Source of the DNA: Streptomyces sp. NBC_01481
Lineage (GTDB): Bacteria; Actinomycetota; Actinomycetes; Streptomycetales; Streptomycetaceae
Reading direction: 5' to 3'
Length of the DNA stretch: 64,000 bases
Assembly (NCBI RefSeq): GCF_026339995.1
Contig: NZ_JAPEPT010000001.1
Coordinates: forward strand, 2,103,001 to 2,167,000
The notes below the pieces were generated by a model that had not been told where the DNA came from, did no database searches, and saw nothing but the letters and a program-made list of their open reading frames with translations. Made by a program: the position numbers and the translations under genes. Below are positions 39,102-49,631 of this stretch, piece by piece (the stretch's first letter is position 1; every line of letters starts with the position of its first letter).

Positions 39102-39206
39102 GCCGCCGGGATGCAGCGAGAAGGCCCGCGCCCCGAAGTCCCGCCCGAGCGCGTCGAGTTGGACGGCGAACGGGACATTGGCCGTCTTCGCCTGCCACAC
39201 CCCGGC
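39102..39206 (-). pseudogene. Remnant of a short-chain dehydrogenase gene
   Basis: Between the membrane protein and the FAD monooxygenase, the minus strand reads AGVWQAKTANVPFAVQLD, then ALGRDFGARAFSLHPGG, about 35 residues. This is the K-T-A-N and HPG part of an SDR (usual form: GQSKTAN...GVRAFAVHPGG). There is no start, no Rossmann motif and no coherent continuation, so it appears to be a decayed fragment. It lies in frame just after the stop of the FAD monooxygenase. Confidence 0.55.
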
Positions 39207-39248
39207 CAGGCCGCTCTGCGGGCCGCCGGGAACTTGCAGGCGCCGGGC

Positions 39249-40892
39249 TCAGCCCGTCCGGAACACGCCCGCGAGGTGGGCGGCCAGCTCCTGGGTGGTC
39301 GGCGGGCAGAGCCTGGCGCCCAGGTAGCCGTCCGGGCGCACGACAAATGCCGTCGGCTCCTCCGCTCGGTAGATCCGCCCGAACTCGCCGCGGCTGTCGC
39401 GGTACACCGGCAGCCGCGTCCCGTCGGCGGGCCCGCCATCGGCGAGCACCGCGCATGCTTCCACCCTGCCCTGTGACACCTCACGTGCCGCTGCGGCGAG
39501 TTCGTCGAACAGGTTGCCCGCCGGGTCTTGCCCGTACAGCAGCAGCACGTGCCCGCGGTCCCGCAGTACGTTGTACAGCCGCGACGGGTACGCAGCGATC
39601 TCCCCGGCGAGGCCGCCGCAGTCCGGGGCCCGGTCGCCGGGCTGGGGGCCGTCCCCGTTGCCGCCCGGGTCGGGCCGCCCCACGATCGGGCTGCCGCGGT
39701 AGGCGACGAGCAGCTGTGCTTCGCGCAGCATCAGGGTCGCCGGGTCCGTCGGGTCGGCCTGGATGCCCTCGGCGGCGTGCCGTACGGTGCGGCCGACGAC
39801 TTCCTCGCCGACCGGCCGGCGCTCGGCGTCGTAACTCGTGAGCAGCCGGGGATCTGCGGCACCCTCGGCCGCGAGGGCGAGCTTCCAGGCGAGGTTGTAC
39901 GCGTCCTGGATGCCGGTGTTCATGCCCTGCGCGCCCGTCGGCGGATGGATGTGCGCCGCGTCCCCCGCGACGAAGACCCGGCCGTCGGCGTACCGGTCGA
40001 CCATCCGGTGGCTGATCCGGAACACCGAGGACCAGCGCATGTTGGACGCGGTGGTCGGCTGCGGCGCCAGCCGGTCCAGGACCGCCTGGATGTGGGGAAG
40101 CGAGGGGGCCCGGCCGCCCTCCAGGCCATGCTCCACCCGGCTCCGGTCGGCTCCCTCGGTCTGCCGGGCGGTCGAGAGCTCGGGCGGCACCAGCATCGAC
40201 ATCCGGTACCGGCCCCGGCCGGGCAGCGGAATGCACACCAGCAGGTCGTCGACGACGCCGTCGGCACCGCGATGCATGGCGCGTACGCCGTACCCGTGCG
40301 GAAGGTCCCAGTCGGCTTCCACGTCGGCGAGCATGTACTCCTGGGGGAAGGCGCCCCCTTCGAAGGTGAGCCCGAGAGCCTTGCGGACAACGCTGTGCGC
40401 GCCGTCGCAGCCCACCAGGAACCGGGAGCGGACCTCCTCCTCCGCCCCGGAGGAGCTGACCAGCCGGCTGGTCACCCCGTCGGCGTCCTGGGTGAACGAC
40501 ACCAACTCGGTGCCGCGCTCGATCCGGGTACCGAAACGGGCCAGGAACTCATCGAGGATGCGCTCGGTCTCGTACTGCGGCAGCGCGGCGAATCCGTACG
40601 GCACCTCGGGCGGCAGGGCGAGGTCGATCCGGGCCTGCTCCGTGCCGTTGACGTATGTCAGCTGCCCGCGCATCGGGACGGCCGCGTCCAGCGCGGCCCG
40701 TACCAGGCCCATCCGGTCCCAGATCTCCAGGGTGCGCGGCTGGATCCCCACGGCCTTCGCGAACGGCAACCTGGCCGGCAGCCGGTCGACGACGCGGCAG
40801 CCGACTGACCGCCGCCGAAGCTCGGCGGCCGCGGTCAGCCCGACAGGGCCGGCGCCCGCGACCAGTACGTCCGTTACGTAGGTGTGCACCAC
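39249..40892 (-). CDS. FAD-dependent aromatic monooxygenase (PHBH/RdmE class)
   Basis: A 547-residue flavoprotein hydroxylase. Start GTG 40892, five bases after GGGAGA (a second GTG is next). The FAD Rossmann motif GAGPVGLTAA lies near residue 12, the DG motif LVGCDGAHSVVRKALG mid-protein, and the GD motif GDAAHIHPPTGAQGMNTGIQ follows; a thioredoxin-like C-terminal domain completes the class. Such enzymes hydroxylate polyketide or other aromatic substrates, so detoxification or tailoring is plausible. Upstream lies a second FAD monooxygenase on the same strand. Confidence 0.88.
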   Translation of the reverse strand: MVHTYVTDVLVAGAGPVGLTAAAELRRRSVGCRVVDRLPARLPFAKAVGIQPRTLEIWDRMGLVRAALDAAVPMRGQLTYVNGTEQARIDLALPPEVPYGFAALPQYETERILDEFLARFGTRIERGTELVSFTQDADGVTSRLVSSSGAEEEVRSRFLVGCDGAHSVVRKALGLTFEGGAFPQEYMLADVEADWDLPHGYGVRAMHRGADGVVDDLLVCIPLPGRGRYRMSMLVPPELSTARQTEGADRSRVEHGLEGGRAPSLPHIQAVLDRLAPQPTTASNMRWSSVFRISHRMVDRYADGRVFVAGDAAHIHPPTGAQGMNTGIQDAYNLAWKLALAAEGAADPRLLTSYDAERRPVGEEVVGRTVRHAAEGIQADPTDPATLMLREAQLLVAYRGSPIVGRPDPGGNGDGPQPGDRAPDCGGLAGEIAAYPSRLYNVLRDRGHVLLLYGQDPAGNLFDELAAAAREVSQGRVEACAVLADGGPADGTRLPVYRDSRGEFGRIYRAEEPTAFVVRPDGYLGARLCPPTTQELAAHLAGVFRTG

Positions 40893-41004
40893 TGGCGTCT
40901 CCCGGCGAGAGGCCCCCGGTGTGAGCGGATCCACCTCAATGGTCGCCCGCCGGGTGATGCCCAGCCACCGCTGGCCGCCGGGCGGACGAGGTGATGGAGC
41001 GTGC

Positions 41005-42123
41005 TCAGGAGTCCGTCGGGGGCAGGAGGTGGCCGAGTCCCTCCGCGCAGCCCTTCGCGGCCTCGGCCGAGCGCGGCAGCATGATGCTCTCGTAGGCACG
41101 GACGCCGTCGTCGAGACCTGATTCGGTGACGAGGGCCTGGGCGAGGTCGGTGCCATCGAGCATGGCGAGGTTGGCGCCCAGCCCCAGAGGGGGCATCAGG
41201 TGCGCGGCGTCGCCCAGCAGGGTGACGCCGGGGGTGTGCTCCCAGGTGTGCGGGACGGGCAGCGCGAACAGGGGGCGATTGACGAAGCCGCTGTCGCTGT
41301 ACCGCAGGAGATGGAGCAGGCTCTCGTGCCAGCCGTCGAAGATCTTCAGCAGGTGCGTGCGCACGGCCGTCGCGTCATCGAGGTCCAGGTCGGCGGCCAC
41401 GTGCCAGTTCTCCGGGGCGCGGAACGCGATGTAGGCGCGGATGTGGCCATTGCTGTTGCGCTGGGCGAACAGGGCCTTGCCGTCGGCCTTCGCGAGCATG
41501 GTGCCGTCGCCGACCATCCGCGCGAGCTCTGGATGGCGGGTGTCGCAGTCGTCGAAGCCGGCCTCCACGAAGGTGACACCGGTGTAGCCGGGCGTGGCGT
41601 CCGACAGAGCCGGGCGGACCCGGGACCAGGCGCCGTCGGCGCCGACGACCAGGTCGAAGTCCTCGGTGGTGCCGTCACTGAAGAGCAGGCGGCAGGTGCC
41701 GTCCCCGAGCGGGGTGACCCCGCTGACGGCGCGGCCCCACCGCACGGTGCCCGCGGCCAGGGACTCCAGGAGCAGGCCGCGCAATTGGCCTCGGTCGATT
41801 TCCGGCCTGTCGCCGTCGCCCTCGTCGTCCGCAGGCCCCTGATCAGGCAGGAGGGCGGCGGTGGCGGTGTCGAGCAGGCGCCACTCCTGGCCTTCGGGAC
41901 GGGAGAAAGTGCGGAACCGATCGAGCAGGCCCGCCGCGCGCAGGGCGATCTGCCCGGTGTCGGCGTGCATGTCGAGAGTGCCGCCCTGGGGGCGGGCGTC
42001 GACGGATGCCTCGCCTTCGAAGACGGTTACGGAGCGTCCGTGGAGTTGCAGGACGCGGGCGCAGGCAAGGCCGCCGAGGCCGGCGCCGACGACCGCGATG
42101 CGGGGGTCATGGGCGGAGTGCAT
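41005..42123 (-). CDS. TetX-like FAD-dependent monooxygenase
   Basis: A 372-residue flavoprotein starting at ATG 42123, seven bases after GAGGGGA. FAD motifs: RIAVVGAGLGGLACARVLQL at the N-terminus, VVGADGAWSRVRPAL, and LLGDAAHLMPPLGLGANLA. It belongs to the TetX/salicylate-hydroxylase-like group. It is divergent from a TetR regulator with a palindromic spacer, so inducible detoxification of a planar aromatic is likely; tetracycline inactivation is possible but unproven. Confidence 0.85.
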   Translation of the reverse strand: MHSAHDPRIAVVGAGLGGLACARVLQLHGRSVTVFEGEASVDARPQGGTLDMHADTGQIALRAAGLLDRFRTFSRPEGQEWRLLDTATAALLPDQGPADDEGDGDRPEIDRGQLRGLLLESLAAGTVRWGRAVSGVTPLGDGTCRLLFSDGTTEDFDLVVGADGAWSRVRPALSDATPGYTGVTFVEAGFDDCDTRHPELARMVGDGTMLAKADGKALFAQRNSNGHIRAYIAFRAPENWHVAADLDLDDATAVRTHLLKIFDGWHESLLHLLRYSDSGFVNRPLFALPVPHTWEHTPGVTLLGDAAHLMPPLGLGANLAMLDGTDLAQALVTESGLDDGVRAYESIMLPRSAEAAKGCAEGLGHLLPPTDS

Positions 42124-42183
42124 GGAGCTGTCCCCTCGGAAGGTGGGTGTACGCCGGGAGATCCCCGGCGCATCTCCAAGAAA

Positions 42184-42230
42184 GCACACTCGCTAAATAA
42201 GTGCAATGACTCAACTTTCGTAGTGAGTGC
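42184..42230. promoter_or_regulatory. Operator candidate between the TetX-like and TetR genes
   Basis: An inverted repeat with arms ACTCGCTA (42188-42195) and TAGTGAGT (42221-42228), one mismatch, extended by GCAC and GTGC, centred near 42208. It sits in the 122-bp divergent spacer, which is unusually AT-rich for this genome, as expected for overlapping promoters and a TetR site. Confidence 0.5.
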
Positions 42231-42245
42231 GCTCCGAGGTACGGT

Positions 42246-42833
42246 GTGCCAGTGACCGAACCGACCGGGCGCCGCGAGCGCAAGAAGGCCCAAACCCGCA
42301 GGTCCCTGGCCGACGCCGCGATCGAGCTCTTCCTCGACCGCGGCTACGACCAGGTCGGCGTCAAGGACGTCGCCGAGGCCGCCGACGTGTCGGTGACCAC
42401 CCTGTTCAAGCACTTCCCCAGCAAGGAGGCGCTGGTCTTCGATCAGGACGACGACATCGAGGCGGCGCTCGTCGCCGCGGTGCGTGAACGCGCCCCCGGG
42501 CAGTCGATCCCGCGTGCGCTCTGCGAGCACGTCCTGCAGGCGCAGGCTCCCGCCAAGGACCCGCGGTTCGGCGAGTTCAGGCGCATGGTGGAGGACACTC
42601 CGGCGCTGCGTGATCACGCCCACCGCATGTGGATGCGCCACGAGGCGGCGGTGGCCCGGGCCATCGCCGAGGAGGTAGGCGCCCCCGAAGGCGATGTCAC
42701 CTGCGCCGCCCTGGCCCGTTTCGCATTGGAGGCCCGGGACCTCGTCGGGCGGCATCCCGACCCGAGGCGGGCCGCCAGGGAAGTCTTCGCGCTGCTCGAA
42801 CACGGCTGGGCGGGCGCGCACCCCGACGGCTGA
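42246..42833 (+). CDS. TetR-family regulator of the TetX-like gene
   Basis: A 195-residue repressor. The helix-turn-helix lies at about 28-62 (VGVKDVAEAADVSVTTLFKH and FPSKEAL); the C-terminal ligand domain is helical. Start GTG 42246 or GTG 42252. Divergence from the monooxygenase and the palindrome between them indicate control of both genes by the substrate. Confidence 0.87.
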   Translation: MPVTEPTGRRERKKAQTRRSLADAAIELFLDRGYDQVGVKDVAEAADVSVTTLFKHFPSKEALVFDQDDDIEAALVAAVRERAPGQSIPRALCEHVLQAQAPAKDPRFGEFRRMVEDTPALRDHAHRMWMRHEAAVARAIAEEVGAPEGDVTCAALARFALEARDLVGRHPDPRRAAREVFALLEHGWAGAHPDG

Positions 42834-42852
42834 TCACCGAGCATGGCTGCTG

Positions 42853-43051
42853 TGACCGTGCGCGGTAGTTGGCGGATCACCTGCGGAGTCCTCGCAGGTC
42901 AGGGCGTCTCTGTTCAGCGCAGTTGGCGGGACCTGTTCACGATAGTTGGCGGCTCCGGGCGCCGCAGCGGGCACTCCACCAGCGAATACGCAGCCCGTCT
43001 CGGCGCTTCCGCCAACAACCGTGCACATCCGCCAACTACCGCGCACGGTCA
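42853..43051. repeat. 199-bp element with perfect 25-bp terminal inverted repeats upstream of argC
   Basis: TGACCGTGCGCGGTAGTTGG and the next five bases (42853-42877) are repeated exactly in inverted orientation at 43027-43051; similarity extends about 8 bp further out. Inside, TTGGCGG recurs at 42923 and 42946, and inverted at 43010, giving five copies with the two in the arms. There is no gene. It fills most of the 303-bp gap between the TetR gene and argC and could be a MITE or a multi-site operator. Confidence 0.7.
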
Positions 43052-43082
43052 TAGCTGCCCCCTCGGGCCCCCTCGGTACTGA

Positions 43083-45327
<2,245 letters not shown>

Positions 45328-45331
<4 letters not shown>

Positions 45332-46233
45332 CGAACAGCACGCGCAAGCACACCGCGCTGCCGAAGGCCCAGATCCTCATCGAGGCGCTGCCCTGGCTGA
45401 CCCGGCACAACGGCAGGACCGTCGTCATCAAGTTCGGCGGCAACGCCATGATCGACGAGGATCTCAAGGCCGCTTTCGCCCAGGACGTCGTCTTCCTGCG
45501 CCAGGCAGGGCTCAAGCCGGTCGTCGTGCACGGCGGCGGCCCGCAGATCAACGCGCAGCTCGACCGGCACGGCCTGGTCAGCGAGTTCAAGGCGGGCCTT
45601 CGGGTCACCACGCCCGAAGCCATGGACGTCGTACGGATGGTGCTCGCCGGGCAGGTCCAGCGCGAGCTCGTCGGGCTGCTCAACCAGCACGGGCCGCTCG
45701 CCGTCGGCATGACCGGCGAGGACGCCCACACCATGACCGCGACCAAGCACCAGCCGCAGATCGACGGAGAGCTCGTCGACATCGGCCGGGTCGGCGAGAT
45801 CACCGAGATCGACACGGGCGCCATCCAGGCGCTCCTCGACGACGGACGCATTCCGGTCATCTCCTCCATCGCGCGCTCCGCCGACGACCACCACGTCTAC
45901 AACGTCAACGCCGACACCGCCGCGGCCGCCCTGGCCGCGGCGCTGGGTGCCGAGACGCTGATGGTTCTCACCGATGTCGAGGGCCTGTACGAGGACTGGC
46001 CGCAGAGCGACGAGGTGATCAGCAGGCTCACCGCGAGCGAGCTGGAGAAGCTGCTGCCGGACCTCTCCAGCGGCATGGTGCCCAAGATGGAGGGCTGTCT
46101 GTTCGCCGTACGCAACGGGGTGAACACCGCCCGCGTGATCGACGGCCGCGTACCGCACTCGATCCTGCTGGAGATCTTCACCGACGAGGGCATCGGCACG
46201 ATGGTCCTGCCCGACGGACTGGGGGAATCATGA
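45328..46233 (+). CDS. argB: Acetylglutamate kinase
   Basis: A 301-residue amino acid kinase, second step of the pathway. ATG 45328 overlaps the argJ stop. Motifs [24 protein letters not shown], and [17 protein letters not shown]. The N-terminal helix present here ([15 protein letters not shown]) is the type linked to hexameric, arginine-inhibited enzymes. Confidence 0.97.
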
Positions 46234-47426
46234 GCAACCAGGAGTTCACGCGGCGGTGGCAGGGCGTGATGGCCGACAACTACGGCACGCCCAAGCTGTC
46301 GCTCGTCCGCGGCGAGGGCGCCACCGTCTGGGACGCGGACGGCGTGCGGTACACCGACTTCGTCGGCGGCATCGCCGTCAACGCGCTCGGCCATGCCCAT
46401 CCCGCCGTTGTCGAGGCCGTCTCCCGCCAGATCGCCTCCCTGGGCCATGTCTCCAACCTGTACGTCGCCGAGCCGCCCCTCGCGCTCGCCGAGCGGCTGA
46501 TCCAGCTCTTCGGGCGCCCCGGACGTGTTTTCTTCTGCAATTCCGGCGCGGAGGCCAACGAAGCCGCCTTCAAGATCGGCCGGCTCACGGGCCGCCGGCA
46601 CATGGTCGCCACCGCCGGCGGCTTCCACGGCCGCACGATGGGCGCCCTCGCGCTCACCGGACAGCCGGGCAAGCAGGAGCCGTTCCTGCCGCTGCCCGGA
46701 GATGTCAGCCACGTGCCGTACGGGGATGCCGAGGCGCTGCGGGCCCAGGTCACCGCGGAGACCGCGCTCGTGATCATCGAGCCGATCCAGGGCGAGAACG
46801 GCGTGGTCGTCCCGCCCAAGGGCTATCTGGAGGCCGCCCGGGAGATCACCCGGGCCACCGGCACGCTTCTCGTGCTCGACGAGGTCCAGACGGGCATCGG
46901 GCGGACCGGCCACTGGTTCGAGCACCAGGCCCACCAGGGCATCGAGCCCGATCTCGTCACGCTCGCAAAGGGCCTGGGCGGCGGGCTCCCCCTCGGCGCG
47001 ACGATCGCGTTCGGCGAGGCGGCCGAGCTGCTGAAGCCGGGGCAGCACGGCACCACGTTCGGCGGGAACCCGGTCGCCTGCGCCGCCGGCCTCGCCGTAC
47101 TCGACACACTCGCGGCCGACGGAATCCTCGACGAGGTCAAGCGACTCGGCGAGAAGATCAGGGACGGAATCGAATCCCTGGGCCATCCGCTGGTCTCACA
47201 TGTCCGTGGCGCCGGCCTGTTGCTGGGTATCGTGCTCAACGAGCCCCTCGCGCCCCAGGTGCAGCAGGCGGCTCAGAGCGCCGGCTTCCTGGTGAACGCC
47301 CCCGCCCCCGATGTCGTACGGCTGATGCCGCCGCTGATCATCGGCGAGGCGGACGTGGACGTATTCCTCCGGGCCCTGCCGGGCGTTCTCGACGCAGCCA
47401 ACGGGGATGGACGAGCCGGAGAATGA
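46230..47426 (+). CDS. argD: Acetylornithine aminotransferase
   Basis: A 398-residue PLP class III aminotransferase, fourth step. ATG 46230 overlaps the argB stop. [30 protein letters not shown] and the Schiff-base K247 in [16 protein letters not shown] are present. Its 3' end approaches or overlaps argR depending on the argR start. Confidence 0.96.
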   Translation: MSNQEFTRRWQGVMADNYGTPKLSLVRGEGATVWDADGVRYTDFVGGIAVNALGHAHPAVVEAVSRQIASLGHVSNLYVAEPPLALAERLIQLFGRPGRVFFCNSGAEANEAAFKIGRLTGRRHMVATAGGFHGRTMGALALTGQPGKQEPFLPLPGDVSHVPYGDAEALRAQVTAETALVIIEPIQGENGVVVPPKGYLEAAREITRATGTLLVLDEVQTGIGRTGHWFEHQAHQGIEPDLVTLAKGLGGGLPLGATIAFGEAAELLKPGQHGTTFGGNPVACAAGLAVLDTLAADGILDEVKRLGEKIRDGIESLGHPLVSHVRGAGLLLGIVLNEPLAPQVQQAAQSAGFLVNAPAPDVVRLMPPLIIGEADVDVFLRALPGVLDAANGDGRAGE

Positions 47427-47433
47427 GACGACG

Positions 47434-47970
47434 ATGACCGACGCGCAGGACACCGAGCACGGCGGGCCCGCCGTACCCCAGACCCGCATGGCCCGCCACC
47501 GCCGGATCGTGGACATCCTCAACCGGCAGCCGGTGCGCTCGCAGAGCCAGCTGGCCAAGCTCCTCGCGGACAACGGACTGAGCGTCACCCAGGCGACGCT
47601 CTCCCGGGACCTCGACGAGCTGGGCGCGGTGAAGATCCGCAACACCGGCGGCGAGCTGATCTACGCCGTGCCCAGCGAGGGCGGCTTCCGCACCCCGCAG
47701 GCGCCGCTCGGTGAGTCGGCGAAGGAGGAGCGGATGCGGCGCCTTTCCTCGGAACTCCTCATCTCCGCGGAGGCCTCCGCCAACCTCGTGGTCCTGCGTA
47801 CGCCGCCGGGCGCCGCGCAGTTCCTTGCCTCGGCCATCGACCAGGCCGAACTGCACGACATCCTCGGCACCATCGCGGGCGACGACACGCTGATGCTCAT
47901 CAGCCGGGACCCGGCGGGCGGCCAGGCGCTCGCCGACCATCTGCTGCGTCTGGCTCAGAACGACCGCTGA
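47434..47970 (+). CDS. argR: Arginine repressor
   Basis: A 178-residue ArgR. ATG 47434 ([20 protein letters not shown]) is preferred over ATG 47407, which would overlap argD by 20 bp. The N-terminal winged helix ([20 protein letters not shown], then [16 protein letters not shown]) and the C-terminal hexamerisation domain with the arginine-binding [13 protein letters not shown] are intact. It should act on the ARG boxes at argC and argG; being in the operon, it is probably autoregulated. Confidence 0.95.
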   Translation: MTDAQDTEHGGPAVPQTRMARHRRIVDILNRQPVRSQSQLAKLLADNGLSVTQATLSRDLDELGAVKIRNTGGELIYAVPSEGGFRTPQAPLGESAKEERMRRLSSELLISAEASANLVVLRTPPGAAQFLASAIDQAELHDILGTIAGDDTLMLISRDPAGGQALADHLLRLAQNDR

Positions 47971-47988
47971 GGCAGGCGGGTCCGGTCG

Positions 47989-48765
47989 TCAGACAGCCAA
48001 CTTCGCCGTGTGGCGGGCGAATCCGCTGGTCCGCCACGTGCTGCCGTCGGCATTGACCGCAAAGCCCTCGGTGTCGGGCAGCTCCTCCAGCCAGTCCCGG
48101 GCCCGCTCGCCCATGGCGTACGCGGCGGTCGCCCGGGCGTCCGCGTGGGTCAGCCCCGGGCAGACGACTGTCATCGACGCCAGGGGCTCGGCGGGTGGCC
48201 GACCGGTGTGCGGGTCGAGAATGTGGCAGCCGCGTTCGGCCGGGCCCGAGGTGGCGACGGCGAGGCCCTCGTCGGCATCGATCACCGTGAGCAGCCCGCC
48301 CGGGTGCAGCGGGTCGCTGACGCCCACCCGCCAGGGGCCGCCGTACAGCTGGATGTCGCCGCCTCCGTTGAGGCAGACCGAATCCGCACCGGAGGAGGCG
48401 AGCATGCGGACCGCGCACTCCACCGCCCAGCCCTTGACCAGGCCGGTCGGATCCAGCTCTCCGGCGTAGCGGGCGGTGAACCAGCCCTCGCTCTCCCGCT
48501 CGGCGGCCGCGCACAGATCGAGTACTTCGGCGACCTCCGTGACGCAGTCTCCGAGCGAGAGTTCGCCGCGGGCGAGCCGGCTGAGCTGGCTGCCGGGACG
48601 GTAGGTCGAGAAGGTCTCGTCCACACGGTGCAGCCCCGCCACGGCGGCGGCGAGTCCGGCGCGCACCCTGGGTGAGGCGCCGGCCTCGGCGATACGGATG
48701 TCGAACGAGAAGACAGTCCCCATGGAGTGCTCGACATGGCGCAGACGCTCACGGCTGTCGGGCAT
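47989..48765 (-). CDS. apbE: FAD:protein FMN transferase (ApbE), cassette 1
   Basis: A 258-residue flavin transferase that attaches FMN from FAD to Ser/Thr of exported proteins. Start ATG 48765 overlaps the stop of the FMN-binding gene (TGATG); GTG 48768 is an alternative. It begins ERLRHVEHSMGTVFSFDIR and has DPTGLVKGWAVECAVRML, VCLNGGGDIQLYG, and HILDPHTGRPPAEPLASMTV (metal and FAD sites). No signal peptide is evident, which is odd for an enzyme usually placed outside the membrane. Paralogous to 52504-53262. Convergent with argR. Confidence 0.92.
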   Translation of the reverse strand: MPDSRERLRHVEHSMGTVFSFDIRIAEAGASPRVRAGLAAAVAGLHRVDETFSTYRPGSQLSRLARGELSLGDCVTEVAEVLDLCAAAERESEGWFTARYAGELDPTGLVKGWAVECAVRMLASSGADSVCLNGGGDIQLYGGPWRVGVSDPLHPGGLLTVIDADEGLAVATSGPAERGCHILDPHTGRPPAEPLASMTVVCPGLTHADARATAAYAMGERARDWLEELPDTEGFAVNADGSTWRTSGFARHTAKLAV

Positions 48766-49631
48766 CACAGACCGGCCTTGTCGAGCGCGCTCTGCAGGGA
48801 CTTGATGTAGCCCTCGCTGGTGTAGCTGGCCCCGGAGACGGCGTCGATCTGTGCGCTCTGCGCCGTGAGTGCTGCCTGGTTGAGCTGGGGGACTGCGGTG
48901 GCGGCGATCCGTCGGCTGTTGGCGTCGGAGTCGGGAGCCTTGACGGCGTCGGCCGCGGTGACCTTGCCGCCGCTGACCGTGATCCGGACCTGCACCGGGC
49001 CGTACTGGGTGTCGGCCACATTGCCGAGGACGGTCTTCGCCGCCGGGGCGCCACCGGAGCCGGAACCCGAGCCCGAGCCCGGGTTCGAGCCGGAACCTGA
49101 GCCCGAGCCGGCGGTCTCACCGGAACCCGAGCCCGAGCCGGAACCGGCGGTCTCGGCACCGGAGCCCACCGCCGCCGCCTTGTCGAGCGCGCTCTGCAGG
49201 GACTTGATGTAGCCCTCGCTGGTGTAGCTGGCCCCGGAGACGGCGTCGATCTGTGCGCTCTGCGCCCTCAGCACAGCCTGGTTGAGCCGGGGGATTGCGT
49301 CGGCGGCGATCTGTCGGCTCTTGGCCTCGGCGCTGGGCGCCTTCACCGCCTGCGCCCCGGTGATTCTGCCGCCGCTGAGGGTGAGCTGGACCTGGACGTC
49401 GCCGTACTGCGTGCCGGCGCTGTCACCGAGCACCGTCCGTCCCGCCCCGGCTCCGTTTCCGGCGGACGCCGAGCCGGCGGGCGGCACCTGCGAGCCTGCC
49501 TGCGACGACGCCTCCGCCACGCTGGTGCCAGGCTGCTTCAGCGCGAGCAGAAGGACGACAGCAGACGCGGTGGCGGCGGCGCCGATCATGATCCGGCGAA
49601 GTGGATGTTTCCTCTTCAAGGACGGCCTCAC
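48765..49631 (-). CDS. Surface FMN-binding protein with two flavinylation domains, cassette 1
   Basis: A 288-residue exported protein. GTG 49631 overlaps the reductase stop (GTGA). A membrane or signal segment (14-31) is followed by two FMN_bind domains (about 66-152 and 200-287), each with the SGASYTSEG flavinylation motif (S-G-A-S at 132-135 and 266-269), joined by a Ser/Gly linker. The ApbE encoded next would attach FMN there. Two covalent flavins would relay electrons from the membrane reductase to the cell surface. The domains share a 90-bp identical DNA segment. Confidence 0.9.
   Translation of the reverse strand: MRPSLKRKHPLRRIMIGAAATASAVVLLLALKQPGTSVAEASSQAGSQVPPAGSASAGNGAGAGRTVLGDSAGTQYGDVQVQLTLSGGRITGAQAVKAPSAEAKSRQIAADAIPRLNQAVLRAQSAQIDAVSGASYTSEGYIKSLQSALDKAAAVGSGAETAGSGSGSGSGETAGSGSGSGSNPGSGSGSGSGGAPAAKTVLGNVADTQYGPVQVRITVSGGKVTAADAVKAPDSDANSRRIAATAVPQLNQAALTAQSAQIDAVSGASYTSEGYIKSLQSALDKAGL
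48775..48864. repeat. 90-bp perfect direct repeat, copy 1, within the FMN-binding gene
   Basis: Identical to 49177-49266. It encodes the [20 protein letters not shown] region with the flavinylation motif in the second domain. Perfect identity at third codon positions indicates recent duplication or gene conversion. Confidence 0.95.
49177..49266. repeat. 90-bp perfect direct repeat, copy 2, within the FMN-binding gene
   Basis: Same sequence as 48775-48864, encoding the flavinylation motif of the first domain. Recombination between the copies would delete about 400 bp and leave a one-domain protein like the one in cassette 2. Confidence 0.95.

Noticed and set aside
41005..42123. Tetracycline resistance gene tetX
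   Set aside because: Only superfamily-level motifs are visible; the substrate cannot be claimed.
49030..49160. Short tandem repeats that could suggest a CRISPR or minisatellite
   Set aside because: They are the Ser/Gly linker codons of the FMN-binding protein, with no spacers.
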